Below are positions 11,101-18,286 of a stretch of DNA of 25,131 nt, in pieces. Location: positions 1-25,131 of the forward strand of contig CALDKB010000004.1 of assembly GCA_937899245.1 (NCBI GenBank). Reading direction: 5' to 3'. The first letter of the stretch is position 1. Each line of letters begins with the position of its first letter. Made by a program: the position numbers and the translations under genes. The notes beneath the pieces were generated by a model, which had not been told where the DNA came from, ran no database searches, and saw only the letters and a program-made list of their open reading frames with translations. Source of the stretch: an uncultured Bacteroidales bacterium (GTDB lineage Bacteria > Bacteroidota > Bacteroidia > Bacteroidales > ML635J-15).

Positions 11101-14100
11101 AACAACACCTGTACCATCAACAGAGAAATAGAATTTATCATAACCGCTTTCAGACGATACGCTATACCAGAAAGACAAGGTCATTTCGACAGGATAGTTT
11201 GTTGTTAGCTGGAATGAGGATGTTGAACTATTAATGTTGTAGTTTCCACTCTTAATAGATTTAGATCCTCCATGATGAGAAGCAGTTGTAACAGACCAAG
11301 CATAAGCTGAATTATTTGTATAGCTGAATGGTCCATCAGCAAAAGAATTACGTTCAAAGTCATCAACGATGTTTACGTACTCAGAAGGCAAGCTTGAAGG
11401 AGCTGTCCAGTTGAGTACGATATCAGACTCGCCAACTAGTTCGGCTGTGAAGTTAGAAGGAGCCAAACAGTTTTCCCAAGTAGTGAACAAGCTATTCATC
11501 CAAGCACTATGGCTAGCGCCGCAGTCGGCACGTACATACCAGAAGTATGTTGTCTCAGGTTCAACAACGATAGAAGTTGCAGCAGTACTTACTGTAGTAT
11601 AGTCGCTAGCAGCAAGAGCATTCAACTGATCCATAGTCATAGATTCTGTAGCAACGTAAACATTCCAAGAGGAAGTACCTTCAGCAGCAGTCCAAGACAA
11701 GTTTACATTAGTAGCAGAGGTCTGTTCGGATGCAAGGTGAGAAGGAGCAGCACAAGACTCAACAACGAAAGTTGCTGTGTAGAGCTGTTCGTCGCCGTTT
11801 TCAGCAATTACCTTATAAGTAATAGTAGTATCGGCAGAAGTTCTATCCCATGTAAAAGCAGAAGGAACATCGAGGAAGTCGGCGCCTATCTGCTGCTTTA
11901 CTGTAGCGTTTTCATCGTTAGGAGTTACAGTCTGCGAAATATTTTCACCTGCAGTGTAGCCCGAACGAAGTTCAACTGCGATAGTGTGAGTTTCGTTGTT
12001 TACTGCACTGATTGCATAACCCTGTTCGGTTGATGCTGTGTAAGAAAGAAGTGTATTGTCATCGACAAGACGACGGATAACAATATTATCGATACCTGTG
12101 TAAACCATACCATCCTGAGTAGAGTCCTTAAGAGCTATTCTAGCACCAGCAGGAACTGTTTCCGGAATAATGTAGCTGAATTCTGTAGTTTCAGTTGCCG
12201 GCCATGGAGTTTCTGCAATCTGATTGAAAGCGCCATCCAACCAGTAACCCAAAATCAAGTGTCCGTTAGAAGAACTATGCTTGAAATTGAATGAAATACG
12301 AGAATTTGCTACACCACCATCGAAACCAGGAAGAATAACAACATTGTTGTTTCCGTACGAAGTCGAATAAGCAGGAACAGCCGATACCATTAATAAATAG
12401 TTATCGCTTAATGGAGCGTAAGAAGTGTAATTACAAACATGAGGAGCATAGTCTACAGTTGAACCGTAATAAACCGCATCCCAGCAATCAGGCATTACAC
12501 CTGCAGTGTAATAAGTGGTTGCATTCTGAGTGTTGAAGTTTTCTGACAACGGAAGTTCATAGTCGGTACATGGAGTTGAGAACTCGTATGCAGTCCAGAA
12601 TGACTGATCGTCAGCAGAACAGTTAGCACGAACATATACATAATAAGGAGTATTTGGAGTAAGAGTGTCAACTGCGAGTGATGTTGCTGTTACAACAGCT
12701 GATGCAGCAGCGTCGAGCTGAGCAGTTGTCATTGCTGTTCCTGAAAGAACAACCGACCATTCGGTAGCTTCGCCACGTTCTGTCCATGTAAGAGTTGTAG
12801 AAGTTGCAGTCAAGTTGGTTGCGATGATGTTTGCGACTTCCGGACAAGTAAGCTGGATAATGCTGATATTATCGATAGCTGTCGGAGGATTTGTTCCGCT
12901 ACTACCATCGTTTGCCCATGCAAATACCAAGTTGTACATTGCAGGTGCATCAACAGAGAATGTACCAGTTACAGTATGCCATGAATTATTCATTGCAAGT
13001 GTACGTGGAGACGAACCTTCCTCTGTAATTTCAATCCAACCTGCTGGGGCTGTCCATGATGAGAAAGCATAAGTTGATACAGTAGAAGATGGAACTGTAC
13101 CAGCTGTCCACTGATAAGAAGTTGGAGCTAAGAAAGCTCTAGAGTAGTCATAGTAGTTGCTTTCACCCTGACCTTTCCAATCGTAGCTGAATGCATAGTC
13201 GCCAGCTGCCGGCAACGAAATGGTACGATATGCAGATGTATATGATGTATTTGATGTTGAATATGCATTCGTCGTTCCGCTTGTATTAGACACGTACAAG
13301 CCATTTGCACCGCCATTGTTAGCAGCAGTACCAATGTACCACTTGTTAGTCTGAGTACCGTTAACAAGGAACCACTTTTCATTTTCAAGAGCATTTTCGA
13401 AATCCTGAGTATACGGAACAGTAGCAGGAGCGCTCATTGTTGTGAACGATACGGTTTCTGGATCGCTGTACTCGTCGTTACCACATGCAGTACGAACGCT
13501 GAATTCGTAAGTTGTAGTTTCGTCAAGGCCAGTAATTGTATATGCAGTATCAGAAACGACAGTAGTTACACCATTGCAAGAAACTTCCCACTGTGTAGCA
13601 GTCCCGTGAGTTGACCATGCTGCAACAGCCGAGTTGTTGGTGATATCTCTTGTAATAACTTCGGTAATGTAACCGCAAGATGCAGGACGGAAAATAGTTA
13701 AGTTGTCGATATTGATGTAGTATGATGACAATGATGAATAAGTACTTGTGTACTGGAATGCCAATCTAGCACCTTCTGGCAAAGCAGACTCATTAGACAT
13801 ATCGATTTCGTGGTGAGTAACAGTTGTTGTTGTGTTCAACTGCTGGATATTAGTAAATTCACCATTTAAATAATATCCGAAGTTCAATGTGCCATAAGTA
13901 GTATAGTTCCTCTTGGTATCAAAAGCAACGATAGCTGTGCTAAGGTCGCCATTGAACAAAGGCATTATTGCAATACTTGAGTTAGCTGAATTAGCATTCA
14001 TCAACAAGCCCTGAGTATTGATAGCTGCAGCTGTTGATACGTGAGGTCCGTAAGCTGCAGTACCGTTCCATACTATATCCCAGCACAAAGGCATAACGCC

Positions 14101-16167
14101 CTGAGTAGAAGATGTTGTAGCAGTATAGCTGTCGAAATTGTTTTCATAAGGCAAGTCGATTGCATCGCAAAGAGTAGCAAAGCTTAGCTTAGCCCATCCG
14201 CTTTCGTAGTTATTTTCTGCATCGCAGATAGCCTTTACATAAACATCATAAATTGTGCTTGCAGAAAGACCTGTAAGAGAAGCTGAAGTTTCGGTAACGT
14301 TAAGCTCGGTACCTTCTGTAGCGACATTGAAACCTGTAGGACCATACTTAACAAGCCATGCAGTTTCTTCCGAACCTGCAGTCCATGTTACAGTAGCGCT
14401 GTTGGTAGCTATATTGCTTGCTGCCATAGCTGTAACGTCACGGCAGATTGCATGTGGGTTACCCATAGCAAGTCTAATGTTTGGAAGTTTGTTTGATCTA
14501 GTACCTGAGTTTGTTCCAGGATGCTGAGCATAAGAAGTATTACTATCGTCACCTCTATACATTACAGCATTTGTAGTACTAGTATATCTATATTCCAAAC
14601 TTGATGTGTAACTAGAAATTGATTTTGCCACTACAATAATTAAACTACCAGAGCCATCATATTCAAATGGAGTATCAAGAGTATAAGTTTCCCAACCGGT
14701 ATTTGCACCAATAGCTCTATTTGTAGAAGAATAAACCAGTGTCAAGTCACTCATTGAAAGCCAAGAGGTCGTTGAAGTGTTTTCTGCCATAGTTGCAACA
14801 CCCATATAGATATTAATTGGTGATGGTGTTACAGAATGTGCAGTTGAAACATAGAATGCTAATTCGCCTATTGTTCCTGCATAACCAATCTGATCTGCTG
14901 TGTATACCATCTGTGTCCATGAATAAGCGAACCAAGTACACATTGGAGAATAATAACTTTCAGATGTTCCATCTCCGACAACAACTTCAGTAGCATTTTC
15001 AGCGAAAGCAGTTCTGAAGGATGAGCTTGCAATAACGTCAGTAGCGTCGAGACATGCACATCCGTCGCAATATGGACGAACGAAAACATTGTAGGCAGTG
15101 TTTAATGTAAGTCCAGTTGCAGAGTAAGAAGCGACATTGGTAACAGCAGCACCAGTCCAATCTGGAGTAGAAGCAGTAGTTACGCATACCTGCCATGATG
15201 TGTTTACTGCATCTGTCCAAGTAACAGTAGCAGAAACACCTGTAATGTTAGAAACATTAACATTTGTAGGAGCCGAGCAAGTTGTGAAGCTTGTCATAGT
15301 CCAGATGCTGGAGATGTTATCCTCGCAATTTGCCTTTATATATACATAATAGGTAGTACCGGAAGTCAATCCAGTGTAAGTCTTAGAAGTTCCGTTAACC
15401 TGTGTTCCAGAAGTTTCGCCTGGAGCGGTTGTAGAACTTGCAGTCAAATAAACCTTGTACGAAGTTTCGTTTGTTCCATCGCCAGGTGTCCAAGAGATGG
15501 TAGCACCAGTAGTAGAAACATTAGAAACAGTAAGGTTAGTTGGAGGAACACAGTTGGCCTCTTCACCTGTGAAAACAACGTTGTCGAGGTTAGAAGCAAC
15601 CATAGCAGTTTCGTCATTTCCGCTCATCGTGAGCTTAAACCAAACGGCATTTCTACCGCACAAAGCAGAAATAGACGAGAAATCTGCAGTCTGCGACTGG
15701 AATGTAGTCTCCGTAAAATTTGAAATAGTAGCCGAAGGTATTACGGTAAAATCGGTTCCATTCAAACTATACGACCAAGTGTAGGTTGAATAACCATGGT
15801 TGGTCATGTTTGGATGGCAACGCAAATCATAAGAAACGCCCAAGCCAACAAAAGGCAAGGTTGAAATCTTAAAGACTACCGAACCACCACCCTGTCCAGA
15901 TACTTGCAACGATTTAGCACCCGTAGGGTCTTCACCGCACAAAACACTGTTCGGGCTGTTTGTTCCCGTTGTGTTAACGGTACCTTCAGAAGTAAAATCA
16001 CAATCCGATGCATTAATTAGATCGGAGACACAAGTAACAGTGGTATTTCCGTTGAACTTCCATACCGCAATGTTTTCCTGTGCCATCAGGCCACCGCCCA
16101 GTCCGGTCAGCAACCATAGAAGCATACCTATGCATACTCCTAGCAACTTTAATCTATTCATATTCAT
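5137..16167 (-). CDS. Giant T9SS-exported multidomain adhesin, 3676 aa
   Basis: This single uninterrupted frame starts MNMNRLKLLG; ATG at 16161 is an in-frame alternative. The signal peptide ends near residue 29 (LMA-Q). Domains I read: N-terminal jelly-roll 30-204; FN3-like domains near 205-390 (two), 570-663, 830-910, 1104-1201, 1470-1565, 1566-1801 (interrupted by an inserted adhesin module), 1803-1896, 2088-2183, 2184-2268, 2613-2705 and 2860-2950; jelly-roll 391-570; cleaved-adhesin/MAM-like modules near 664-830, 910-1103, 1201-1366, 1897-2086, 2270-2433 and 2950-3105; cadherin-like/DUF5018-like units 1369-1468 and 2434-2613; a GEVED-like domain 2705-2859; six InlB-B-type repeats 3106-3590; and a T9SS type A sorting domain at about 3600-3676, with the hallmark AYPNPNNG, a GxY turn (RPGTYFVRI) and the end EQIVVR. 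The family pattern implies signal-peptide export, then T9SS transport and cell-surface attachment or release. The modules suggest adhesion or matrix binding; the ligand is unknown and I see no catalytic domain. A strong terminator follows the stop. Confidence 0.95.
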   Translation of the reverse strand: MNMNRLKLLGVCIGMLLWLLTGLGGGLMAQENIAVWKFNGNTTVTCVSDLINASDCDFTSEGTVNTTGTNSPNSVLCGEDPTGAKSLQVSGQGGGSVVFKISTLPFVGLGVSYDLRCHPNMTNHGYSTYTWSYSLNGTDFTVIPSATISNFTETTFQSQTADFSSISALCGRNAVWFKLTMSGNDETAMVASNLDNVVFTGEEANCVPPTNLTVSNVSTTGATISWTPGDGTNETSYKVYLTASSTTAPGETSGTQVNGTSKTYTGLTSGTTYYVYIKANCEDNISSIWTMTSFTTCSAPTNVNVSNITGVSATVTWTDAVNTSWQVCVTTASTPDWTGAAVTNVASYSATGLTLNTAYNVFVRPYCDGCACLDATDVIASSSFRTAFAENATEVVVGDGTSESYYSPMCTWFAYSWTQMVYTADQIGYAGTIGELAFYVSTAHSVTPSPINIYMGVATMAENTSTTSWLSMSDLTLVYSSTNRAIGANTGWETYTLDTPFEYDGSGSLIIVVAKSISSYTSSLEYRYTSTTNAVMYRGDDSNTSYAQHPGTNSGTRSNKLPNIRLAMGNPHAICRDVTAMAASNIATNSATVTWTAGSEETAWLVKYGPTGFNVATEGTELNVTETSASLTGLSASTIYDVYVKAICDAENNYESGWAKLSFATLCDAIDLPYENNFDSYTATTSSTQGVMPLCWDIVWNGTAAYGPHVSTAAAINTQGLLMNANSANSSIAIMPLFNGDLSTAIVAFDTKRNYTTYGTLNFGYYLNGEFTNIQQLNTTTTVTHHEIDMSNESALPEGARLAFQYTSTYSSLSSYYINIDNLTIFRPASCGYITEVITRDITNNSAVAAWSTHGTATQWEVSCNGVTTVVSDTAYTITGLDETTTYEFSVRTACGNDEYSDPETVSFTTMSAPATVPYTQDFENALENEKWFLVNGTQTNKWYIGTAANNGGANGLYVSNTSGTTNAYSTSNTSYTSAYRTISLPAAGDYAFSYDWKGQGESNYYDYSRAFLAPTSYQWTAGTVPSSTVSTYAFSSWTAPAGWIEITEEGSSPRTLAMNNSWHTVTGTFSVDAPAMYNLVFAWANDGSSGTNPPTAIDNISIIQLTCPEVANIIATNLTATSTTLTWTERGEATEWSVVLSGTAMTTAQLDAAASAVVTATSLAVDTLTPNTPYYVYVRANCSADDQSFWTAYEFSTPCTDYELPLSENFNTQNATTYYTAGVMPDCWDAVYYGSTVDYAPHVCNYTSYAPLSDNYLLMVSAVPAYSTSYGNNNVVILPGFDGGVANSRISFNFKHSSSNGHLILGYWLDGAFNQIAETPWPATETTEFSYIIPETVPAGARIALKDSTQDGMVYTGIDNIVIRRLVDDNTLLSYTASTEQGYAISAVNNETHTIAVELRSGYTAGENISQTVTPNDENATVKQQIGADFLDVPSAFTWDRTSADTTITYKVIAENGDEQLYTATFVVESCAAPSHLASEQTSATNVNLSWTAAEGTSSWNVYVATESMTMDQLNALAASDYTTVSTAATSIVVEPETTYFWYVRADCGASHSAWMNSLFTTWENCLAPSNFTAELVGESDIVLNWTAPSSLPSEYVNIVDDFERNSFADGPFSYTNNSAYAWSVTTASHHGGSKSIKSGNYNINSSTSSFQLTTNYPVEMTLSFWYSVSSESGYDKFYFSVDGTGVVNGVSGTISWTQCETTLAAGEHTLEWKYTKDVSSYTGSDCAYVDDITLSGEIVGAGSSVVLYRGADEIATLPMATTTYTDEDIEAGNTYCYTIQTICRENNISAQSEEACVSINDCYAVTNVTASDVAVNTATINWTRGTSETAWNIKVNGGTPIAIDETSEDVTVDGNNISYALTGLEAITNYTVAIQTNCGDALGAAWPSVDFTTEHAPATLPFICDFEDATQNDGWVLENGTQTNKWFVGTAARNGGSNGLYVSNNNGASNAYSTGDISYSFAYRTINFDHASDFIYSYDWKGVGESNNYDFSRAFLVPTTYSWNAGTIPGGTTYDFAHYAAPADWIEITEAFATPRTLAQSSSWRTATGNISIENAGLYNLVFAWANDGGGGTNPPTAIDNVRITEITCPAVGNLAASEITNNSATISWTERGGASSWEVVLSTSALSDAALASATATPVTDTFYNATELTAETLYHVYVRATCSTEDISTWTHATFNTVAACPEPTGLTTSTLTATSVTFSWEGYHATQWTFEYKLAADANYTVVENLTETNYTIATTSASTYMARVKAVCDGGDTDYTSVLTFTTPCEAVSEFPWSEGFESTTAPALPTCWSYIDANGDGDYWKTYASSGNPGNCVRIYTDNNSGNNNDYLILPPFVLDGTYVFSYDVKAHSTGEPNDYEVVLSTTGNLPENFTTVLQPLELVSSTSYSRREISLNDYHGQVYIAIHIPQNGADGWYLYLDNFAIRMVNNEADITAYTIETQTGPATIDADAATVDIEVSFGTDLSTLAPVVTVSDGATYEAGTATAVDAFTTTIPYVVTAEDGITTKDWLATITRATTASSAKDILTFTFTGQIGESVISTDDHTVNAVAPWNANLTNIRPHITVSDLATISPLSGLAQDFTAPVTYTVMAEDSTTQDWTVTIEHDPTACPNPTTLTVATVSETSATVVWNAAYLESSYRVLASASPITNFEIGPEVYDGTVNDTAVVLTGLSAETTYYVYVQSVCDSAEGWVQTSFYTGMCTPAPTSVDGSGITNVTFGTNQIVNNSTRLTSAPYYGNYATMIGDVQAGTTATVNITYQTGYTYGTVIWVNWNNDLVFSDDEVVYAGQSLSSNPTTLVATFEVPVDMPIGSYKMRIGGSDSHFDNQITAGSGYEPCYSGSYTVYHDYTLQVTEAPSCLPVVNLAASEITNNSATLAWTAGDGTAWDVVVSATALDDPETGDIVATTEAAYNVTGLNASTTYYAYVRSNCGNGDYSEWRNTTFTTQCGLVSLPYSETFDNESSLDCWTIIDANNDDNTWNFENLSSAVVYPYHSSNGGNDWLISPKLAIVNGAELTFDYFVYSSYYPERFSAYVITDLTNYAGGIQILATQEIDNEDPITIEPIDLSAYAGQEIYIGIKAESEADMDGLLIDNFSITIPEVTTYTITASAGENGTITPAGDVVVEAGADQAFTIAANDGYQIASVMVDGAEAIDQLVDGVYTFENVMADHTINATFEEIPAVTYTITATAGENGTITPNGDVTVAEGADQEFTIVANAGYQIVSVMVDDAEAVALLVDGVYTFTNVMADHTINATFEAIPPTTYTITANAGSNGTITPNGTITVNEGADQAFTITPNAGFQIDAVVVDGQPVTLTDADLAGYTYTFTNVTADHTINATFTTPANVFTITAVAGANGTITPNGTITVNAGEDKSFVVTPNAGFQIDFLVVDGQALTLGTADLAGYTYTFTNVTADHTINATFRVAEATEYIISATAGANGTITPNGDVTVAAGADQAFAITADAGYQIASVMVDGVEAIGQLENGVYTFRNVSANHSINATFQTISSTTYNIIATAGANGTITPNGIVEVYEGTNQTFTITPDEHYRIATVTVDGVNAIDDVIDFQYTFYNVTANHTIDVTFVDADAVELYEIGTISAYPNPNNGMFSIDFSSIEGEATFQLSDVKGAMIDSRDINVFDGDTMNFNYDLRPGTYFVRIITSDNVYVEQIVVR
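5390..6860 (-). repeat. Six-copy InlB-B-type tandem domain array
   Basis: Six consecutive 78-83-residue domains share the pattern (T)YTITA.AG.NGTITP.G, then V..G.(D)Q.F.I....Y/FQI, then YTF.NV.A.H.I..TF. Copies 3 and 4 form a subtype with an extra segment LAGYTYTF and the core FQID..VVDGQ, while copies 1, 2, 5 and 6 carry VMVDG/VTVDG. The array joins the last adhesin module to the sorting domain and may act as a stalk (inference). The repetition is visible at DNA level at roughly 240-bp spacing. Confidence 0.9.
9910..10480 (-). repeat. Internal duplication copy B (MAM-like module)
   Basis: This encodes the second copy of a module with the sequences GTQTNKWFVGTAARNGGSNG and FAWANDGGGGTNPPTAIDN. 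It is paralogous to 12850-13435. The two copies share an exact 35-bp block (9955-9989 here, 12904-12938 there), offset 2949 bp, which is a whole number of codons (983). Both copies are followed by an FN3-like domain with the motif WTERG. Confidence 0.88.
12850..13435 (-). repeat. Internal duplication copy A (MAM-like module)
   Basis: This encodes the first copy, with GTQTNKWYIGTAANNGGANG and FAWANDGSSGTNPPTAIDN. Its partner is at 9910-10480. The following FN3 domain is also related in both places, so the duplicated unit was probably MAM-like plus FN3. Confidence 0.88.
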
Positions 16168-16272
16168 ATGTACTTAATAAAAAAAATTCAATAATACATT
16201 AATACATTGCGCCATAACCCTGCCACTTGAATACAACACAAGTGACTGAATATCAGCACAAAACAACAAATT

Positions 16273-16280
16273 CAAATTTA
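16273..16280 (-). promoter_or_regulatory. Putative -7 box TAAATTTG for 3676-aa adhesin gene
   Basis: The minus strand reads TAAATTTG, fitting TAnnTTTG. Its near edge is 106 bp from the ATG at 16167, exactly the spacing seen in front of the paralog. A second TAAATTTG lies upstream at 16307-16314. No convincing -33 box is seen at standard spacing for either. Confidence 0.4.
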
Positions 16281-16483
16281 CGCACCCATACATTTGGGCA
16301 CGGAGACAAATTTAAGAATGATTATTTTTCAACCGATAGAAACTAACAACACAGTGTTAACAATTATACAAAAGAGCAATCTTTTTCGCAAACACACATA
16401 ATACAATATACTTATGCAAAAGTATAAAACAGATTTTAATTTTCACTATTATTTACACATAAAAAACAACCATCAAAATATCG

Positions 16484-16538
16484 AAAGGATAAAGGTAGGT
16501 TAAAGGAAACATAAAGGAAGGATAAAGGAAGGATAAAC
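16484..16538. repeat. Short ATAAAGGAAGG-type tandem repeat tract
   Basis: The plus strand carries about five variants of an ATAAAGGAAGG/GTAGG word in a row (aaaggataaaggtagg, ttaaaggaaac, ataaaggaagg, ataaaggaagg, ataaac). It is purine-rich, noncoding and lies in the divergent intergenic region. It resembles, on the opposite strand, the CCTTAAA-type tract at 4954-5001. Confidence 0.6.
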
Positions 16539-16841
16539 AACCGCATCGCAACATCCTGCATACCAATAAACTAACCACACACAACCAATATAACCCTGCA
16601 AATCTGCGTTAAAAACGCTTTTGCCATGTCCACGACTTAACGATGTCCACCCATGCTACCCATCCACATGCACCCATCCACGAACAGAAGACACGAAAGA
16701 GGAACAAGTCTCTTCATGCAAAACTATCCATAACCATCTGATAATACACGCATTACAAAAACTTTCATTTTACGCCGAATGGAAGCAAAGGAATTTTATG
16801 GTTTCAGATAGCGAAAATCATTAAAGCATTCAGAAAAGATG

Positions 16842-16849
16842 TATTTTTG
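16842..16849 (+). promoter_or_regulatory. Putative -7 box TATTTTTG for the S37-like peptidase
   Basis: TATTTTTG matches TAnnTTTG and ends 33 bp before the ATG at 16883. The same octamer precedes the helicase and the riboswitch in this window. The -33 region has only TTAAAG, so the match is partial. Confidence 0.45.
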
Positions 16850-16882
16850 TGAAAAAATTAAATTTTGTAAAAAATCATTTAT

Positions 16883-18184
16883 ATGAAAAAAATATTTTCA
16901 TTCATCTTAGCAGCACCAATGCTTGTTTTTGCCTTATCTGGTTGCCATAAGCCAGAAGGCGAATGGGAGGATACGATAAGCCAGGACCTATCAATGTTGC
17001 CCAACGTTGTGTCGGTAACCCGTGAAGACAGTCCCGACTTCGCAGCAAAATTCAAAGTGTTTTTTGAACAGCCGATAGACCACGACAATCCGGGAGCAGG
17101 GACATTCAAGCAACTAGTCTATGTCTGCCTCGCCCACCCAGACAGTCTTAATGTATTAATCACAGAGGGATATTACGCTTTCGACGCAAAGACCCCGCAT
17201 GAATTGACACAAATGTTCAACGGGAACCAGATTGTTGTCGAACACCGATATTACGGAGAATCAACCATCGACGATCCTAATTTCCGGTACAACGACGCAA
17301 AGAATTCCTGCGATGATCTTCACGCCATTGTAAGCGAACTAAAGGAATTGCTATCGGGCAAATGGATATCTACAGGGCGCAGCAAAAGTGGCCTGACCTG
17401 CAACATGTATAGGGCATATTACCCATACGATGTTGAAGTAACCATCCCCTACGGCTCACCGTTTTGTCAAAGTCGCTACGACGAGCGCATGGCAGAAGCA
17501 TTAAAAACCAGCATTGGCACTCCGGAATCGCGAGCCAAACTTACGGCATTCAAACGCGAAGTATTGACCCGACGCGATATCATGGCCCACAAATGGGACT
17601 CAACCGCCAACGCCCAAGGCATTCAAATAAAACTTCCAGCCGACAAAATGCTAGACATAAACATGATGGATTTCACCGTTGGCTTTTGGGCTTACGGTTT
17701 CGACGCCAATGAAATTCCAGACCAAACAGCTTCCGACAATGAGATTTTCAATTATATGATTTCACTGTCCGGACCGGACTCCTGGGACATAAATTATGAC
17801 GTGAACAAATATTACACCGAAGCATACAAAGAACTGGGACACTACGCCCTGCCAACAGACGGCATTGAGGACTTAATGATTGTTGACGACTATATCTACC
17901 AGGACTTCCTAAAATACACTTACGTCCCAGATGGCGTCCCCAGTACTTTTTCAACTACAATGCACCAAAAGGTGGATGCATTCTTGAGGCAAACCGATGC
18001 AAAGTACATTTTCATCTACGGTGGCTGGGACCCATGGAGCACAGTAGGCATTGGGCCGGAATACGTGAGAGGCAACATTCATAGGTATGTCAATGCGACA
18101 GGAGCCCACCACACGAACATATCCGACCTTGACCCCGCAGCGCAGTCAGAAATCAAGGATTTGCTTGACGATTGGCTAAGATAA
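16883..18184 (+). CDS. S37/S28-like secreted serine (tripeptidyl) peptidase lipoprotein
   Basis: This 433-aa protein begins with a lipoprotein signal peptide; lipobox L18-S-G-C21, mature N-terminus CHKPEG, so membrane anchoring is expected. Motifs fit the PS-10/S37 peptidase family, relatives of S28 prolyl-type peptidases with an alpha/beta-hydrolase fold: FEQPIDHDNP (61-70) with EGYYA near 95, VEHRYYGES (119-127), nucleophile elbow TGRSKSGLT with Ser167, and C-terminal YGGWDPWS with likely catalytic Asp383 and GAHH with likely His409 or His410. Family members remove tripeptides from peptide N-termini, so a role in periplasmic or surface peptide degradation is inferred. The fifth elbow position is Ser169, where the family usually has Gly. 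Length is normal for the family. The gene stands alone, diverges from the adhesin and converges on the helicase gene. ATG 16883 is chosen because the lipoprotein signal starts there. Confidence 0.85.
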   Translation: MKKIFSFILAAPMLVFALSGCHKPEGEWEDTISQDLSMLPNVVSVTREDSPDFAAKFKVFFEQPIDHDNPGAGTFKQLVYVCLAHPDSLNVLITEGYYAFDAKTPHELTQMFNGNQIVVEHRYYGESTIDDPNFRYNDAKNSCDDLHAIVSELKELLSGKWISTGRSKSGLTCNMYRAYYPYDVEVTIPYGSPFCQSRYDERMAEALKTSIGTPESRAKLTAFKREVLTRRDIMAHKWDSTANAQGIQIKLPADKMLDINMMDFTVGFWAYGFDANEIPDQTASDNEIFNYMISLSGPDSWDINYDVNKYYTEAYKELGHYALPTDGIEDLMIVDDYIYQDFLKYTYVPDGVPSTFSTTMHQKVDAFLRQTDAKYIFIYGGWDPWSTVGIGPEYVRGNIHRYVNATGAHHTNISDLDPAAQSEIKDLLDDWLR

Positions 18185-18191
18185 TTTTAGC

Positions 18192-18216
18192 TATTTTCAA
18201 GCTCTGCTTGAAAATA
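18192..18216. other. Hairpin 1: 11-bp perfect inverted repeat
   Basis: TATTTTCAAGC and GCTTGAAAATA pair perfectly around a 3-base loop, 7 bp after the peptidase stop codon. No T-run follows on the plus strand. Its minus-strand core is AAGCAGAGCTT, related to the next two hairpins. Confidence 0.65.
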
Positions 18217-18264
18217 TGCGATTAGAAGACACTAATTCGAAAGTTCTTTCATTATACAAAATTT

Positions 18265-18280
18265 CAAGGCAGGAGCCTTG
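18265..18280. other. Hairpin 2: 6-bp stem, AGGA loop
   Basis: CAAGGC AGGA GCCTTG is a perfect small inverted repeat with core AGGCAGGAGCCT. On the minus strand it is followed by AAATTTTG, so it could help end transcription of the helicase gene; this is weak. Confidence 0.5.
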
Positions 18281-18286
18281 TGACGA

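Larger units (their letters stand above)
16168..16882. other. Intergenic region between divergent adhesin and peptidase genes
   Basis: This 715-bp AT-rich region holds leaders and putative promoters for both divergent genes (16273-16280 minus, 16842-16849 plus) and two low-complexity tracts (16484-16538 and about 16645-16682, the latter imperfect CCACCCAT/CACCCATCC words). A 67-codon frame at 16621-16824 is dominated by the second tract, has no recognisable domain or start signal, and is not called as a gene. I see no RNA gene. Confidence 0.65.

Noticed and set aside
16307..16314. Second TAAATTTG as the main promoter of the 3676-aa gene
   Set aside because: Its spacing to the start does not match the paralog and no -33 box fits; kept only as an alternative note.
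16621..16824. Plus-strand 67-codon open frame upstream of the peptidase
   Set aside because: It consists of the CACCCATCC low-complexity tract plus random sequence, has no domain and ends in the peptidase promoter region.
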